Source of the DNA: Chryseobacterium sp. | Lineage (GTDB): Bacteria > Bacteroidota > Bacteroidia > Flavobacteriales > Weeksellaceae | DNA length: 18,399 nt | Direction: 5' to 3' | Assembly (NCBI GenBank): GCA_003248755.1 | Contig: QFQW01000073.1 | Coordinates: forward strand, 1 to 18,399 | In this document: piece after piece, positions 1-8,000 of the stretch | Position numbering within the stretch: position 1 is the first letter of the stretch | How the letters are laid out: the number at the start of each line of letters is the position of its first letter | The notes under the pieces: model-generated | Told to the model about the DNA's origin: nothing | Seen by the model: the letters and a program-made list of their open reading frames with translations, nothing else | Databases searched by the model: none | Translations under genes and position numbers: made by a program

Positions 1-633
1 TTATCGCCAAATTTGTTAGAAATAGAAGAAAAATTACACTCAATCGCAGATAAAATTATTGTCAAATTATCACCATTGATTGATATTTCATATTTGATTT
101 CAGAATTAAAAAACATTACTGAAATCCAGATTATTGCAGTTAGGAATGAAGTGAAAGAACTTTTGTTAATTATCAATAAATCGGATGCAAGTTGCGAGTT
201 GCAGGATGTTTCAATTCGTTGCATCAATCTGGAATCCGACGAACCTGAATTTTTATTCAAGTTCAATGATGAAAAATCAGCAAAATCAGAGTTCTCGGAA
301 AGTTTGAAATTTCTTTACATTCCAAACAATTCAATTCTCAAAGCGGGCGCCTTTAATATCATTTCAGAAAAATTCGGATTAAAAAAACTTCATCCAAATA
401 CACATTTTTATACTTCAGAAAATAAAATAGAAAACTTTCCCGGGCGAGTTTTAAAAATCGAAAAAATTGATGCGAAAGATTTGAAGAAAGGAGAGAAGTA
501 TAATTTGATTTCCAAAAATTATCCTTTGAAACCGGAAGAAATCAAGAAAAAATACAAACTGAATGACGGCGGAAATCATTACCTGATTTTCACGCAATCG
601 GTTAATGGAAAAGAAATTTTGAGAAGCCTGTGA
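1..633 (+). CDS. C-terminal part of a THUMP-like class I SAM-dependent methyltransferase (5' end outside window)
   Basis: The reading frame is open from the first base, and the first candidate start in it is a TTG at 13, so this is most likely the 3' part of a longer gene. The protein ends with a short region containing GGNHYLIFT and then NGKEIL, which resembles the THUMP-like C-terminal domain of a Bacteroidota methyltransferase family (PG_1098 type). The part seen has alternating beta strands and helices, with SILKAGAFN and the FPGRVLKIE strand as landmarks. The catalytic Rossmann domain with the SAM motif should lie upstream and is not visible, so activity cannot be judged here. By family the substrate would be a nucleic acid, probably RNA, but this is not established. 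The family call is from memory of the motif pattern. A 119-base gap separates it from typA. Confidence 0.65.
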   Translation, partial: LSPNLLEIEEKLHSIADKIIVKLSPLIDISYLISELKNITEIQIIAVRNEVKELLLIINKSDASCELQDVSIRCINLESDEPEFLFKFNDEKSAKSEFSESLKFLYIPNNSILKAGAFNIISEKFGLKKLHPNTHFYTSENKIENFPGRVLKIEKIDAKDLKKGEKYNLISKNYPLKPEEIKKKYKLNDGGNHYLIFTQSVNGKEILRSL

Positions 634-732
634 TTTAATTTATTGATTAACAAAGCTTTAATTAGATGTTAATTATTTAGCCATATTTTTAAAAATAATT
701 GAATCAGAGTTCATCATCCCATAAAAATTCAC

Positions 733-740
733 TACATTTG
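733..740 (+). promoter_or_regulatory. -7 promoter element for typA (TACATTTG)
   Basis: TACATTTG fits the Bacteroidota -7 consensus TAnnTTTG exactly and ends 12 bases before the typA ATG. I find no TTG at the usual 17-23 base distance upstream (the nearest is 699-701), so the -33 element is weak or absent. Confidence 0.5.
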
Positions 741-752
741 CACGCGTAAAAA

Positions 753-2567
753 ATGGATATGCAAAACATTAGAAATATAGCGATTATCGCACACGTTGAC
801 CACGGAAAAACGACTCTGGTTGATAAGATTATTCATGCAACCAACATCTTCAGAGAGAATCAGGAGAGTGGTGAGTTGATTATGGATAACAATGATTTGG
901 AAAGAGAAAGAGGAATTACGATTCTTTCAAAAAACATCTCTGTAAATTACAAAGACACAAAAATCAATGTAATTGATACACCCGGTCACGCCGATTTTGG
1001 TGGTGAAGTAGAGAGAGTTCTTAAAATGGCTGATGGTGTAATCTTGTTGGTAGATGCGTTCGAAGGACCAATGCCACAAACGAGATTCGTACTTCAAAAA
1101 GCTTTGGAACTTGGGCTTAGACCATTGGTTGTAATTAACAAAGTAGACAAACCAAACTGCCGTCCGGACGAAGTTCACGACCAGGTTTTTGACTTGTTCT
1201 TCAACTTGGACGCTACTGAAGAGCAGTTGGATTTTCCAACATTCTACGGTTCATCTAAACAAGGTTGGTTCAACACTTCATTAGAAGAAACAGATAATAT
1301 TTTCCCATTATTAGACGGGATTTTACAATACGTTCCGGAACCGAAAGTAACTGAAGGTAACCTTCAGATGCAGATTACTTCATTAGATTTCTCTTCTTTC
1401 TTGGGAAGAATTGCAATCGGTAAAGTAACAAGAGGTGAGGTAAAAGAATCCCAGTGGATTGGTCTTGCTCAGGCAGACGGAAAAATTGTGAAAGGAAAAG
1501 TAAAAGAACTTTACGTTTTCGAAGGTCTTGGAAAGAAAAAAGTAACTGAGGTACAAGCAGGAGATATTTGTGCTGTTGTAGGTTTCGATGCGTTTCAGAT
1601 TGGAGATTCTTTCGTTGACCTGGAAAATCCTGAGCCATTGGAAAGAACTGCTATTGATGAACCAACATTGAATATGACGTTCTCTATCAACAACTCACCT
1701 TTCTTTGGTAAAGACGGTAAATATGTAACATCAAATCACCTTAAAGAAAGATTAACTAAGGAATTAGAGAAAAACTTGGCATTAAGAGTTCAGCAGACTG
1801 ACGACGCAAACACTTTCTTAGTTTTCGGTAGAGGTATTCTTCACTTATCTGTTTTGATTGAAACCATGAGAAGAGAAGGTTACGAAATGACAATTGGTCA
1901 GCCACAGGTTATCTTGAAAGAAGATGAAAATGGTCAAAAACTGGAGCCTTATGAATCTTTGGTAGTTGACGTTCCGGAAGAATTTGCATCTAGAGTTATC
2001 GACCTGGCAACTCAGAGAAAAGGTGACCTTCACATTATGGAAACTAAAGGTGAAATGCAACATATGGAATTCGAGATTCCTTCAAGAGGTCTAATCGGAT
2101 TGCGTTCCCAGATGTTGACTGCAACTGCCGGTGAAGCTATTATGGCACACCGTTTTACAGAATACAAACCTTTCAAAGGTGCTATCCCTGGAAGAAATAA
2201 TGGAGTACTAGTAAGTAAAGGAACCGGTCCGGCTACAGAATATTCTATCAACAAACTACAAGATAGAGGTAAGTTCTTCGTTGACCCGGGTGAGGAAATC
2301 TACACTGGTATGATTATCGGTGAGCAAAACAAGCCAGGAGATTTGGTTGTAAATATTGTAGAAGCTAAACAGTTGAACAATATGCGTGCAGCCGGGAAAG
2401 ATAAAGATACCGGTGTTGCACCGAAAATCTTGTTCTCTCTGGAGGAATGTATGGAATATATCCAAGCTGACGAAGCGATAGAAGTTACACCAAACTTCAT
2501 CCGTATGAGAAAGAAAATCCTTTCCGAAGAAGAAAGAAAAAGATTGGAAAGACAGGCGAAAGCCTAA
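753..2567 (+). CDS. typA: Translational GTPase TypA/BipA
   Basis: Ribosome-associated GTPase of the EF-G/LepA family, with roles in 50S assembly and in stress and cold adaptation in other bacteria. All G motifs are present: AHVDHGKTT at residues 13-21 (P loop), T56 in ERGITI (switch I), DTPGH at 75-79 (switch II), NKVD at 129-132, and an SSKQGW stretch for G5. Domain II, the EF-G-like domains III and V and the TypA-specific C-terminal domain follow. The 604 residues match the usual length of about 600. Two starts are close, ATG 753 and ATG 759; the first is kept. The gene stands alone, with its own -7 element upstream and a strong hairpin terminator 15 bases after the stop. Cytoplasmic. The call is very secure. 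Confidence 0.97.
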   Translation: MDMQNIRNIAIIAHVDHGKTTLVDKIIHATNIFRENQESGELIMDNNDLERERGITILSKNISVNYKDTKINVIDTPGHADFGGEVERVLKMADGVILLVDAFEGPMPQTRFVLQKALELGLRPLVVINKVDKPNCRPDEVHDQVFDLFFNLDATEEQLDFPTFYGSSKQGWFNTSLEETDNIFPLLDGILQYVPEPKVTEGNLQMQITSLDFSSFLGRIAIGKVTRGEVKESQWIGLAQADGKIVKGKVKELYVFEGLGKKKVTEVQAGDICAVVGFDAFQIGDSFVDLENPEPLERTAIDEPTLNMTFSINNSPFFGKDGKYVTSNHLKERLTKELEKNLALRVQQTDDANTFLVFGRGILHLSVLIETMRREGYEMTIGQPQVILKEDENGQKLEPYESLVVDVPEEFASRVIDLATQRKGDLHIMETKGEMQHMEFEIPSRGLIGLRSQMLTATAGEAIMAHRFTEYKPFKGAIPGRNNGVLVSKGTGPATEYSINKLQDRGKFFVDPGEEIYTGMIIGEQNKPGDLVVNIVEAKQLNNMRAAGKDKDTGVAPKILFSLEECMEYIQADEAIEVTPNFIRMRKKILSEEERKRLERQAKA

Positions 2568-2582
2568 TCTTAATAAATTATT

Positions 2583-2610
2583 AAAGTCCTCAATTTTTGA
2601 GGACTTTTTT
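2583..2610 (+). terminator. Rho-independent terminator after typA
   Basis: A perfect 11-base-pair stem (2583-2593 with 2597-2607) closes a three-base TTT loop and ends in a T run to 2610. It lies between the typA stop and the purU start, so purU is probably read from its own promoter or by read-through. Confidence 0.9.
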
Positions 2611-2631
2611 GAATTTGAAATAAAAACCAAG

Positions 2632-3465
2632 ATGAAACAATTCACCATAAAAATTACCTGCAAAGACGAAAAAGGTTTGGTTTACAGAATCTCTGAAATC
2701 CTTTTGGAGAATGGACTCAATATTATCAAGAACGACGAATTCGTGGATAATGAAAAAGCATTGTTCTTTATGAGAACAGAAGTTTCCGGAATCGCTGAAC
2801 CTGAAAAAATAATTGAACAACTCAAAAAACAATTAGGCGATTGCTCAATCGAATTAAGTCAAAATGAATCCAAAAATGTGGTGGTTTTGGTAACCAAAGA
2901 ACATCATTGTTTGGCAGATTTGCTGATAAGAAATCAATTTAAAGACCTTAATTTTAATGTTCTTGCTGTTATTGGAAATTATGAAAATCTGAGAGAATTG
3001 ACTCAGAAATTCAATATTCCTTTTATTTACATTCCGGCAGAAAATATCACACGAGAAGAGCACGAAGAAAAAGTCAAGACGACCCTAAAAGATTACAACT
3101 ATGATTATCTTGTTCTGGCAAAGTTTATGAGAATCCTTTCTCCGGATTTTGTAAAAGATTTTGAAGGGAAAATCATTAATATTCATCATTCGTTTTTGCC
3201 TGCCTTTATTGGCGCGAATCCTTATAAACAAGCTTTCGAAAGAGGTGTTAAAATCATCGGGGCAACAGCACACTTTGTAACTAATGATTTGGATGAAGGT
3301 CCTATCATCTATCAGGATATTATTAAGGTCAGTCATTCCAAAACAGCAAAAGACCTTGCGAAAATGGGAAAAGACGTGGAGCGAATTGTTCTGGCAAATG
3401 CACTTAAATTGGTTTTCGAAGACAAAGTCTTCATTGATGGAAACAAGACCATTATTTTTGAATAA
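2632..3465 (+). CDS. purU: Formyltetrahydrofolate deformylase
   Basis: Hydrolyses 10-formyl-tetrahydrofolate to formate and tetrahydrofolate, balancing one-carbon folates and supplying formate for purine synthesis where PurT is used. Residues 1-80 form an ACT domain (start ITCKDEKGLVYRISEIL), the regulatory part that binds methionine and glycine in E. coli PurU. Residues 85-277 are the formyltransferase-fold catalytic domain. The catalytic triad known from PurN and PurU is visible as N183, H185 and D221, in NIHHSFLP and DLDEGPII, with the normal 38-residue spacing from N to D. The length of 277 is close to that of the E. coli protein (280). ATG 2632 is the only good start, just after the typA terminator. 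No TAnnTTTG element is seen before it. A hairpin terminator follows. Confidence 0.95.
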   Translation: MKQFTIKITCKDEKGLVYRISEILLENGLNIIKNDEFVDNEKALFFMRTEVSGIAEPEKIIEQLKKQLGDCSIELSQNESKNVVVLVTKEHHCLADLLIRNQFKDLNFNVLAVIGNYENLRELTQKFNIPFIYIPAENITREEHEEKVKTTLKDYNYDYLVLAKFMRILSPDFVKDFEGKIINIHHSFLPAFIGANPYKQAFERGVKIIGATAHFVTNDLDEGPIIYQDIIKVSHSKTAKDLAKMGKDVERIVLANALKLVFEDKVFIDGNKTIIFE

Positions 3466-3482
3466 AAAAGTTAACAAATTAT

Positions 3483-3512
3483 AAAAGCGTCCAATTATTC
3501 GGATGCTTTTTT
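3483..3512 (+). terminator. Rho-independent terminator after purU
   Basis: A 10-base-pair stem (3483-3492 with 3501-3510, one G-U pair) with an 8-base loop and a T run. The T run overlaps the -33 element of the next gene. Confidence 0.8.
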
Positions 3513-3540
3513 GTATTTCTGATATTATCGTTTAGTTTTG
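3510..3540 (+). promoter_or_regulatory. Promoter of the GHL10 lipoprotein gene (TTTG-N19-TAGTTTTG)
   Basis: TTTG at 3510-3513 and TAGTTTTG at 3533-3540 are 19 bases apart, an exact match to the Bacteroidota -33/-7 consensus. The -7 element ends six bases before the ATG at 3547, so transcription would start at or next to the start codon. Confidence 0.75.
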
Positions 3541-3546
3541 CAAACT

Positions 3547-5115
3547 ATGCGTTTCAGATTATCATTGTTCCAAATATTATTACTGGCAGTGTTTGTGGTT
3601 TCTTGTGCTACAAAAACTAAAAAATCAACTCCAAAATCAGGTGTTAAGAAACCTGTTGGAAAGACAGAAGTTAAGCTTCCGCCAAAGCCTGTTGTCAAAC
3701 TGGATAATATCAATTTGCCTGAAATCAAAAGGGAATTCAGAGCGGTTTGGATTGCTTCGGTTGCCAACATCAATTGGCCTTCGAGAAATAATCTTTCTGT
3801 TGACCAGCAAAAACAAGAAGCGATACAATTGTTGGATCTTCTCGTTGACCTTAATTTCAACGCTGTGATTTTGCAGGTTCGTCCTTCTGCAGACGCTTTG
3901 TACAAAAGTCCGCACGAACCTTGGTCTTATTTTTTAACTGGACAAATTGGTCAGGCACCTTATCCGGAATATGACCCGTTGGAATTTTGGATTGAAGAAT
4001 CTCACAAGCGCGGTCTGGAATTTCATGCATGGCTCAATCCTTTCCGTGCGCATCATTCCAATGGTGGACAAATTACATCAGAATCTATGGTGAAAAAATC
4101 GCCAGATAATATTGTTAAGCTAAAAAACGGAATGTATTGGTTTGACCCAGCTGACGACAGGACGCAGGAACAAGCGTCAAAAGTGGTGAAAGATATTGTT
4201 TCAAGATATGATGTAGACGGAATTCATTTTGATGATTATTTTTATCCTTACGCAGAATATAACGGTGGAAAGGATTTTCCGGATTACAAATCCTGGTCAA
4301 CTTATCAGCAATCTGGCGGAACGCTTTCCAGAGCGGATTGGAGACGTGGAAATGTCAATAAATTCGTGAAGCGAATCTATGACGAAATCAAAGCTCAGAA
4401 AAATGATGTCAAATTCGGAATCAGTCCTTTTGGGATTTGGAAGCCCGGTTTCCCTACAGGAATCAAAGGCTCTTCTCAATATGATGAATTGTATGCCGAT
4501 GCAAAACTGTGGCTGAATCAAGGTTGGATTGATTATTTCACGCCTCAGTTGTATTGGCCTGTGGATTCGCCGGGACAAAGTTTTCCGCTTCTTTTGCAAT
4601 GGTGGAGTGATGAGAACACAAAAGGTCGTCATCTTTGGCCGGGTTTGAACACGGTTGCTGTAAAATCTTCAAACCCAGTTTCTGAAATCGCCCGAGAAAT
4701 AGATGTGACAAGACAAATCCTGAAAAAAAATACTGGAGAAGTACATTGGAGTATTGCCGGAATCACAAAAAGTTATGCAATGCAACAGGAATTAAAAACA
4801 AATTCCTACAAAGAAAAAGCTTTGATTCCCGAAACGACTTGGTTGGCTTCTAAAGAATTACCGGAATTGAATGTAATTTGGAAAAAACAATTTAATAATG
4901 TTTCAATCAATTGGAACAAACAAACTGAAGCTCTTTCTTATGTCATTTATCTAAAATACGGCAACAATTGGCAAACAGAGATTCTTTCTCCGGAAATTAT
5001 TAGTAAAAATGTAGCTTCAGAATCTAATGGGAAGAAACTTTCGACTATTGTTGTAAGGTCTGTTAATAAGCTTGGGAAATTGGGTGGTTATAAGGTTATT
5101 GCAGTAGCTAATTAA
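3547..5115 (+). CDS. Family 10-like glycosyl hydrolase lipoprotein (GHL10 / DUF187, YngK-like)
   Basis: Probable exported lipoprotein with a TIM-barrel glycoside hydrolase-like domain; family members are thought to act on cell-surface or peptidoglycan-related sugars, but the substrate here is unknown. ATG 3547 is chosen. An upstream in-frame TTG at 3538 lies inside the -7 promoter element, so it is unlikely to be the start. Residues 1-20 are a lipoprotein signal with VVSC and C20 as the lipidated cysteine. A Lys/Pro-rich linker runs to about residue 58. The GHL10 domain follows, with landmarks FRAVWIASV, AVILQVRPSADA, FHAWLNPFRA, GIHFDDYFYPY (D229 and D230, candidate catalytic acids) and YFTPQLYWP. 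The last 90 or so residues look like a fibronectin III fold. No acidic run follows C20, so surface export through the Bacteroidota lipoprotein export signal is not indicated. Confidence 0.88.
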   Translation: MRFRLSLFQILLLAVFVVSCATKTKKSTPKSGVKKPVGKTEVKLPPKPVVKLDNINLPEIKREFRAVWIASVANINWPSRNNLSVDQQKQEAIQLLDLLVDLNFNAVILQVRPSADALYKSPHEPWSYFLTGQIGQAPYPEYDPLEFWIEESHKRGLEFHAWLNPFRAHHSNGGQITSESMVKKSPDNIVKLKNGMYWFDPADDRTQEQASKVVKDIVSRYDVDGIHFDDYFYPYAEYNGGKDFPDYKSWSTYQQSGGTLSRADWRRGNVNKFVKRIYDEIKAQKNDVKFGISPFGIWKPGFPTGIKGSSQYDELYADAKLWLNQGWIDYFTPQLYWPVDSPGQSFPLLLQWWSDENTKGRHLWPGLNTVAVKSSNPVSEIAREIDVTRQILKKNTGEVHWSIAGITKSYAMQQELKTNSYKEKALIPETTWLASKELPELNVIWKKQFNNVSINWNKQTEALSYVIYLKYGNNWQTEILSPEIISKNVASESNGKKLSTIVVRSVNKLGKLGGYKVIAVAN

Positions 5116-5468
5116 TAAATTTGAATATCCTCTAATATCCAATTGTTCTTTTCTGTCCAATCACCTTCTGTATATCTTAGCTTTACAGTCCAAACCGAAC
5201 GTAGTTTTGCACCAAATGAATTTTCAGAATCAACTTCTGATTTTATTTCAAATTCTTTTTCACTAATCTGATAATAGGAATATTCTGAAGAAAAATCAGA
5301 GGTTGCAGGAGATTTAAGATTTTCTTTTACAAAGTCTTTTGAAATAATATATGCTTCACTTATTCCAACTGTATTCTCTGTCAATGCAGGCTGTAACCAA
5401 AATTTAAACATTAGAAAACTTAGAATTATTGCAGTTAATATACTTAGAAGAAATTTTTTTGGCGACAT
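5112..5468 (-). CDS. Small membrane-anchored protein with an LKSPAT-type domain, function unknown
   Basis: A 118-residue protein with one N-terminal hydrophobic segment (about residues 6-25) that is either an uncleaved anchor or a signal peptide, followed by an exported domain. That domain begins AYIISKDFVKENLKSPATSDF and continues through a VDSENSFGAKLR stretch to a strand-rich end. This pattern (a helix ending in L-K-S-P-[AS]-T, then a beta meander with N-S-F-G-A) is one I have seen in small uncharacterised proteins of many bacteria, often behind a membrane anchor or zinc ribbon; no function is assigned. The stop overlaps the stop of the GHL10 gene by four bases (5112-5115) in convergent arrangement. 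No promoter motif is evident upstream. Confidence 0.7.
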   Translation of the reverse strand: MSPKKFLLSILTAIILSFLMFKFWLQPALTENTVGISEAYIISKDFVKENLKSPATSDFSSEYSYYQISEKEFEIKSEVDSENSFGAKLRSVWTVKLRYTEGDWTEKNNWILEDIQIY

Positions 5469-5558
5469 ATTTGAATTATTTTAACTGACTACAAACCTAT
5501 TACTATTACTTTTTATTTTATTACGGTTTTCAGTATTATAATAAAAATGTGACTGTTT

Positions 5559-5774
5559 TTACCTAATCCCCAAAACCTGATACAAGTCCTCTTTCTTATT
5601 CAAAGCTATTGAAATGCTTTTTCCGTTTGTCAATTCAACCATATTTCCGTTCAGACTTCGGATAGCTTCTAGATTGATGATGAATGAGCGTTGAACCCGG
5701 AAAAACTTTGGTAAAGTCAGAACTTCATCCATAGATTTCAAAGTTGCTAAAGTCAATGCGGTTTCAAAATAATT
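5559..5774 (-). pseudogene. 5'-truncated LytTR DNA-binding domain (response regulator remnant)
   Basis: The frame codes for the C-terminal two thirds of a LytTR domain: TLATLKSMDEVL, then FFRVQRSFIINLEAIRSL (compare the usual FLRVHRSYIVN...), then a strand with NGKSISIALNK. Full LytTR response regulators are about 240 residues, with a receiver domain in front. Here an in-frame stop at 5775-5777 comes just before the first strands of LytTR, and only 88 bases separate it from the next gene, so no receiver domain can fit. The only possible start is TTG 5756, which would give a 65-residue protein lacking the first strands. I read it as a gene remnant. Conservation of the remaining frame suggests recent loss or, less likely, a small expressed DNA-binding peptide. 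Confidence 0.7.
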
Positions 5775-5862
5775 TCAATAAAAGAGTTTTGTTTATTGTA
5801 ACAAACCCAAATTATTATTTACAAATAGATTATCAATAATTTGAAATTCAATCAGATAAACT

Positions 5863-6873
5863 ATGAATAAATCATTACTCATTTTAATTCTATCATTAAT
5901 CTCAATCAAATCCTTCTCACAGGCAGATTCTGTCAAACAATATGTTGACAGTGCTTTGGTCATACTTAAAAAAAATTCGCTTTATTCCAAAAAAGTAGAC
6001 TGGAAATCTGTTGAAAAAAAAGTGAAAGAAAAATCTAAAACTATAAAAACCAAAGCCAAAACTTTCGAGGCCCTGAAAATCGCTTTCAATGCTTTGGGTG
6101 ACAGACATGCGGCTTATTACCAATACGAAGACCAATACAAACTGGAAAACCCCAAGTTAAATGTAAGAATTTCAGATTCTCTGAAAGCTGGTTGGAAAAG
6201 AGGTTTGAAGATTGATAACAGAATGATTGGTGATGTCGCTTACATCAGCATTCCAACTTTGGGCGTTGGAAAACAAACGGATATTGACAAATATGGCAAC
6301 TGGATTTATGACGCTGTCAACAAGCTGAATGACAAAAATCCTAAGGGTTGGATAATCGATTTGAGAATGGATGGCGGCGGAAACATAAGACCAATGTTGG
6401 GCGGTTTGGCAATGTTTTTCAAAGACGGAATTTATACCTATTATATTGATAAAGACGGAAAATCCAGTGATGAGTCAGGTTTCAGAGACGGCGATTTTGT
6501 AATGGATGGAAAAATTCAGGCAAACATTAAAAATAAAATGAAATCTATTAATAATGCAAAAGTTGCCATCTTAATTGGTCCGGGAACTGCGAGTTCCGGT
6601 GAAGGCGTGGCAGTTGTGTTTTCGCAAAGGGAGAACACAAAATCATTCGGGACAGACTCTGCGGGATTAGCCAACACGACCAATGGTTTTGTTTTCAATC
6701 ATAATTTGTCTTATTTCTTAATTTCGGTAGGGAAAATTGCCGATAAAAATAAAAAGCTTTATCCTGAGATTGTAATGCCAGATGTTTATGTAAAAGAAAA
6801 TGAGTCTTTTGGGAATTTGTCAAACGACCCGGCTGTGAGAGAAGCAATAAAATGGTTAACTTCGTCAAAATAA
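5863..6873 (+). CDS. Secreted S41 family peptidase without PDZ domain
   Basis: A 336-residue exported serine peptidase-like protein. Residues 1-19 form a signal peptide (hydrophobic LLILILSLISI, cleavage near SFSQ). The N-terminal half is helical with Lys-rich stretches and a GDRHAAYY motif. The C-terminal half is an S41 catalytic core with YISIPTLG, GWIIDLRMDGGGN and ILIGPGTASSGEG; S244 is the likely nucleophile. No PDZ insert is present, unlike CtpA/Prc. The Lys general base usually found about 25 residues after the serine is not seen; instead there is FGTDSAGLANT, the pattern of S41 members that do not use the Ser-Lys dyad. The aminotransferase gene begins 13 bases after the stop, so the two are probably one transcript. 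The substrate is unknown. Confidence 0.88.
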   Translation: MNKSLLILILSLISIKSFSQADSVKQYVDSALVILKKNSLYSKKVDWKSVEKKVKEKSKTIKTKAKTFEALKIAFNALGDRHAAYYQYEDQYKLENPKLNVRISDSLKAGWKRGLKIDNRMIGDVAYISIPTLGVGKQTDIDKYGNWIYDAVNKLNDKNPKGWIIDLRMDGGGNIRPMLGGLAMFFKDGIYTYYIDKDGKSSDESGFRDGDFVMDGKIQANIKNKMKSINNAKVAILIGPGTASSGEGVAVVFSQRENTKSFGTDSAGLANTTNGFVFNHNLSYFLISVGKIADKNKKLYPEIVMPDVYVKENESFGNLSNDPAVREAIKWLTSSK

Positions 6874-6886
6874 ATTTTTTGAAAAG

Positions 6887-7987
6887 ATGATTAACAGAAG
6901 AGACTGGCTGAAAACCGCTTTTTTAGGAAGTGCTGCTTTGACGCTTTCGCCATTGGAATTTTTCGCAAAAGAAACCCCTAATTTCAACTTATTAAAAAAA
7001 GATAACGAAACCATCCGACTTTGTTTCAACGAAAATCCTTTTGGAACGTCCCCAAAAGCTTTGGAAGCCATGCAAAACAGTCTTAGATTTTCATCTCTTT
7101 ATGATTTCAAATTTGCTGATATTCTTTGTGAGAAGTTGGCAGAAATCAATCATACTAAAAAAGAAAATCTCTTAGTTTCTGCAGGCTCATCATTTCTGTT
7201 GGAATTGATTACAAAATACGTATCGATTAACAAAGGACATTTCATTATTCCGGACCCGTCATTTACAATTTTTGAACCCATTGCCGAGTTTCTCGGAATG
7301 TCAAAATCTGTGATTCCTTTGAACGACAAAAAGAAAATCGACCTTGAAAAGATGAAAAGTTCTATCCAAAAAGATACAAAACTCATCTATATCTGCAATC
7401 CGAATAATCCAACCGGAGATTTGCTTTCAAGGCAGGAAATTGAGAATTTCATCAAATCTATTCCGGATAATATCATCGTTTTGATTGACGAAGCTTACAT
7501 CGAATTTACAAATCAGAAATCTCTCATCGATTTGGTTGACGTTTACAAAAACCTGATTATAACGAGAACATTTTCCAAACTGTATGGGTTTGCCGGCGCA
7601 AGATTAGGTTACGCAATCGCAAATCCTAAATTGATTGTTGAATTGAAAAAACTGCAAAGCTGGAGTGGTGCAGAAATAAGTGTTGTGACAATGGCTGGTG
7701 CAATTGCCGGAATGGAAGACAGGGGATTTATTGCTAAAGTTTTGGATAACAATCAGAAAGTGAAAGATTTTACGATTTCAGAATTTAATAAAAGAGGCAT
7801 CAAAACTATTCCGTCTTCTGCGAATTTTATTTATTTTTCTTTGGAGAATTACAAAGGTGAATATTTTAAAAAACTAAAAGACGCTAAAATCCTTGGTGGA
7901 AAAACCTACGAACAAAAAGGGAAGTGGACGAGAATAAGTTTGGGGACGATGGAGCAGATGGAGAAGTATTTTGAGGTTGTTTATTAA
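6887..7987 (+). CDS. Tat-exported PLP-dependent aminotransferase (class I/II, histidinol-phosphate aminotransferase-like)
   Basis: A fold type I aminotransferase with an N-terminal NRRDWLKTAFLG segment, a twin-arginine signal followed by a hydrophobic stretch and LSPLEFFAKE, so export to the periplasm with bound PLP is likely. Core motifs are RLCFNENPFGTSP (substrate end), SAGSSFLLE, YICNPNNPTGD, LIDEAYIEF and TFSKLYGFAGARLGYA with K231 as the Schiff-base lysine. The sequence is of the HisC type, but the signal and the genomic setting (behind a secreted S41 peptidase, no other his genes) argue against a histidine biosynthesis role, so no symbol is given. The mature part is of normal length, about 335 residues. 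Likely substrates are amino acids or amino-sugar-like compounds outside the inner membrane; this is inference. It is probably co-transcribed with the peptidase gene. Confidence 0.88.
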   Translation: MINRRDWLKTAFLGSAALTLSPLEFFAKETPNFNLLKKDNETIRLCFNENPFGTSPKALEAMQNSLRFSSLYDFKFADILCEKLAEINHTKKENLLVSAGSSFLLELITKYVSINKGHFIIPDPSFTIFEPIAEFLGMSKSVIPLNDKKKIDLEKMKSSIQKDTKLIYICNPNNPTGDLLSRQEIENFIKSIPDNIIVLIDEAYIEFTNQKSLIDLVDVYKNLIITRTFSKLYGFAGARLGYAIANPKLIVELKKLQSWSGAEISVVTMAGAIAGMEDRGFIAKVLDNNQKVKDFTISEFNKRGIKTIPSSANFIYFSLENYKGEYFKKLKDAKILGGKTYEQKGKWTRISLGTMEQMEKYFEVVY

Positions 7988-8000
7988 TGATAGTTTAATT

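Noticed and set aside
699..701. TTG upstream of the typA -7 element as a -33 box
   Set aside because: The spacing to TACATTTG is 31 bases, outside the 17-23 range known for flavobacteria.
1375..1638. Open frames of 60-135 codons on the opposite strand of typA, purU, the GHL10 gene and others
   Set aside because: They lie inside well-identified genes, have no recognisable motifs and show the low-complexity composition of antisense shadows.
5778..5862. Promoter for the S41 gene (TAATTTG-like string and a TTTGTT/AACAAA hairpin)
   Set aside because: The -7 match is one base short, and the 6-base arms are within chance for this composition.
6887..7987. Calling the aminotransferase hisC
   Set aside because: It has a Tat signal and no histidine biosynthesis neighbours, so the fold is shared but the role probably is not.
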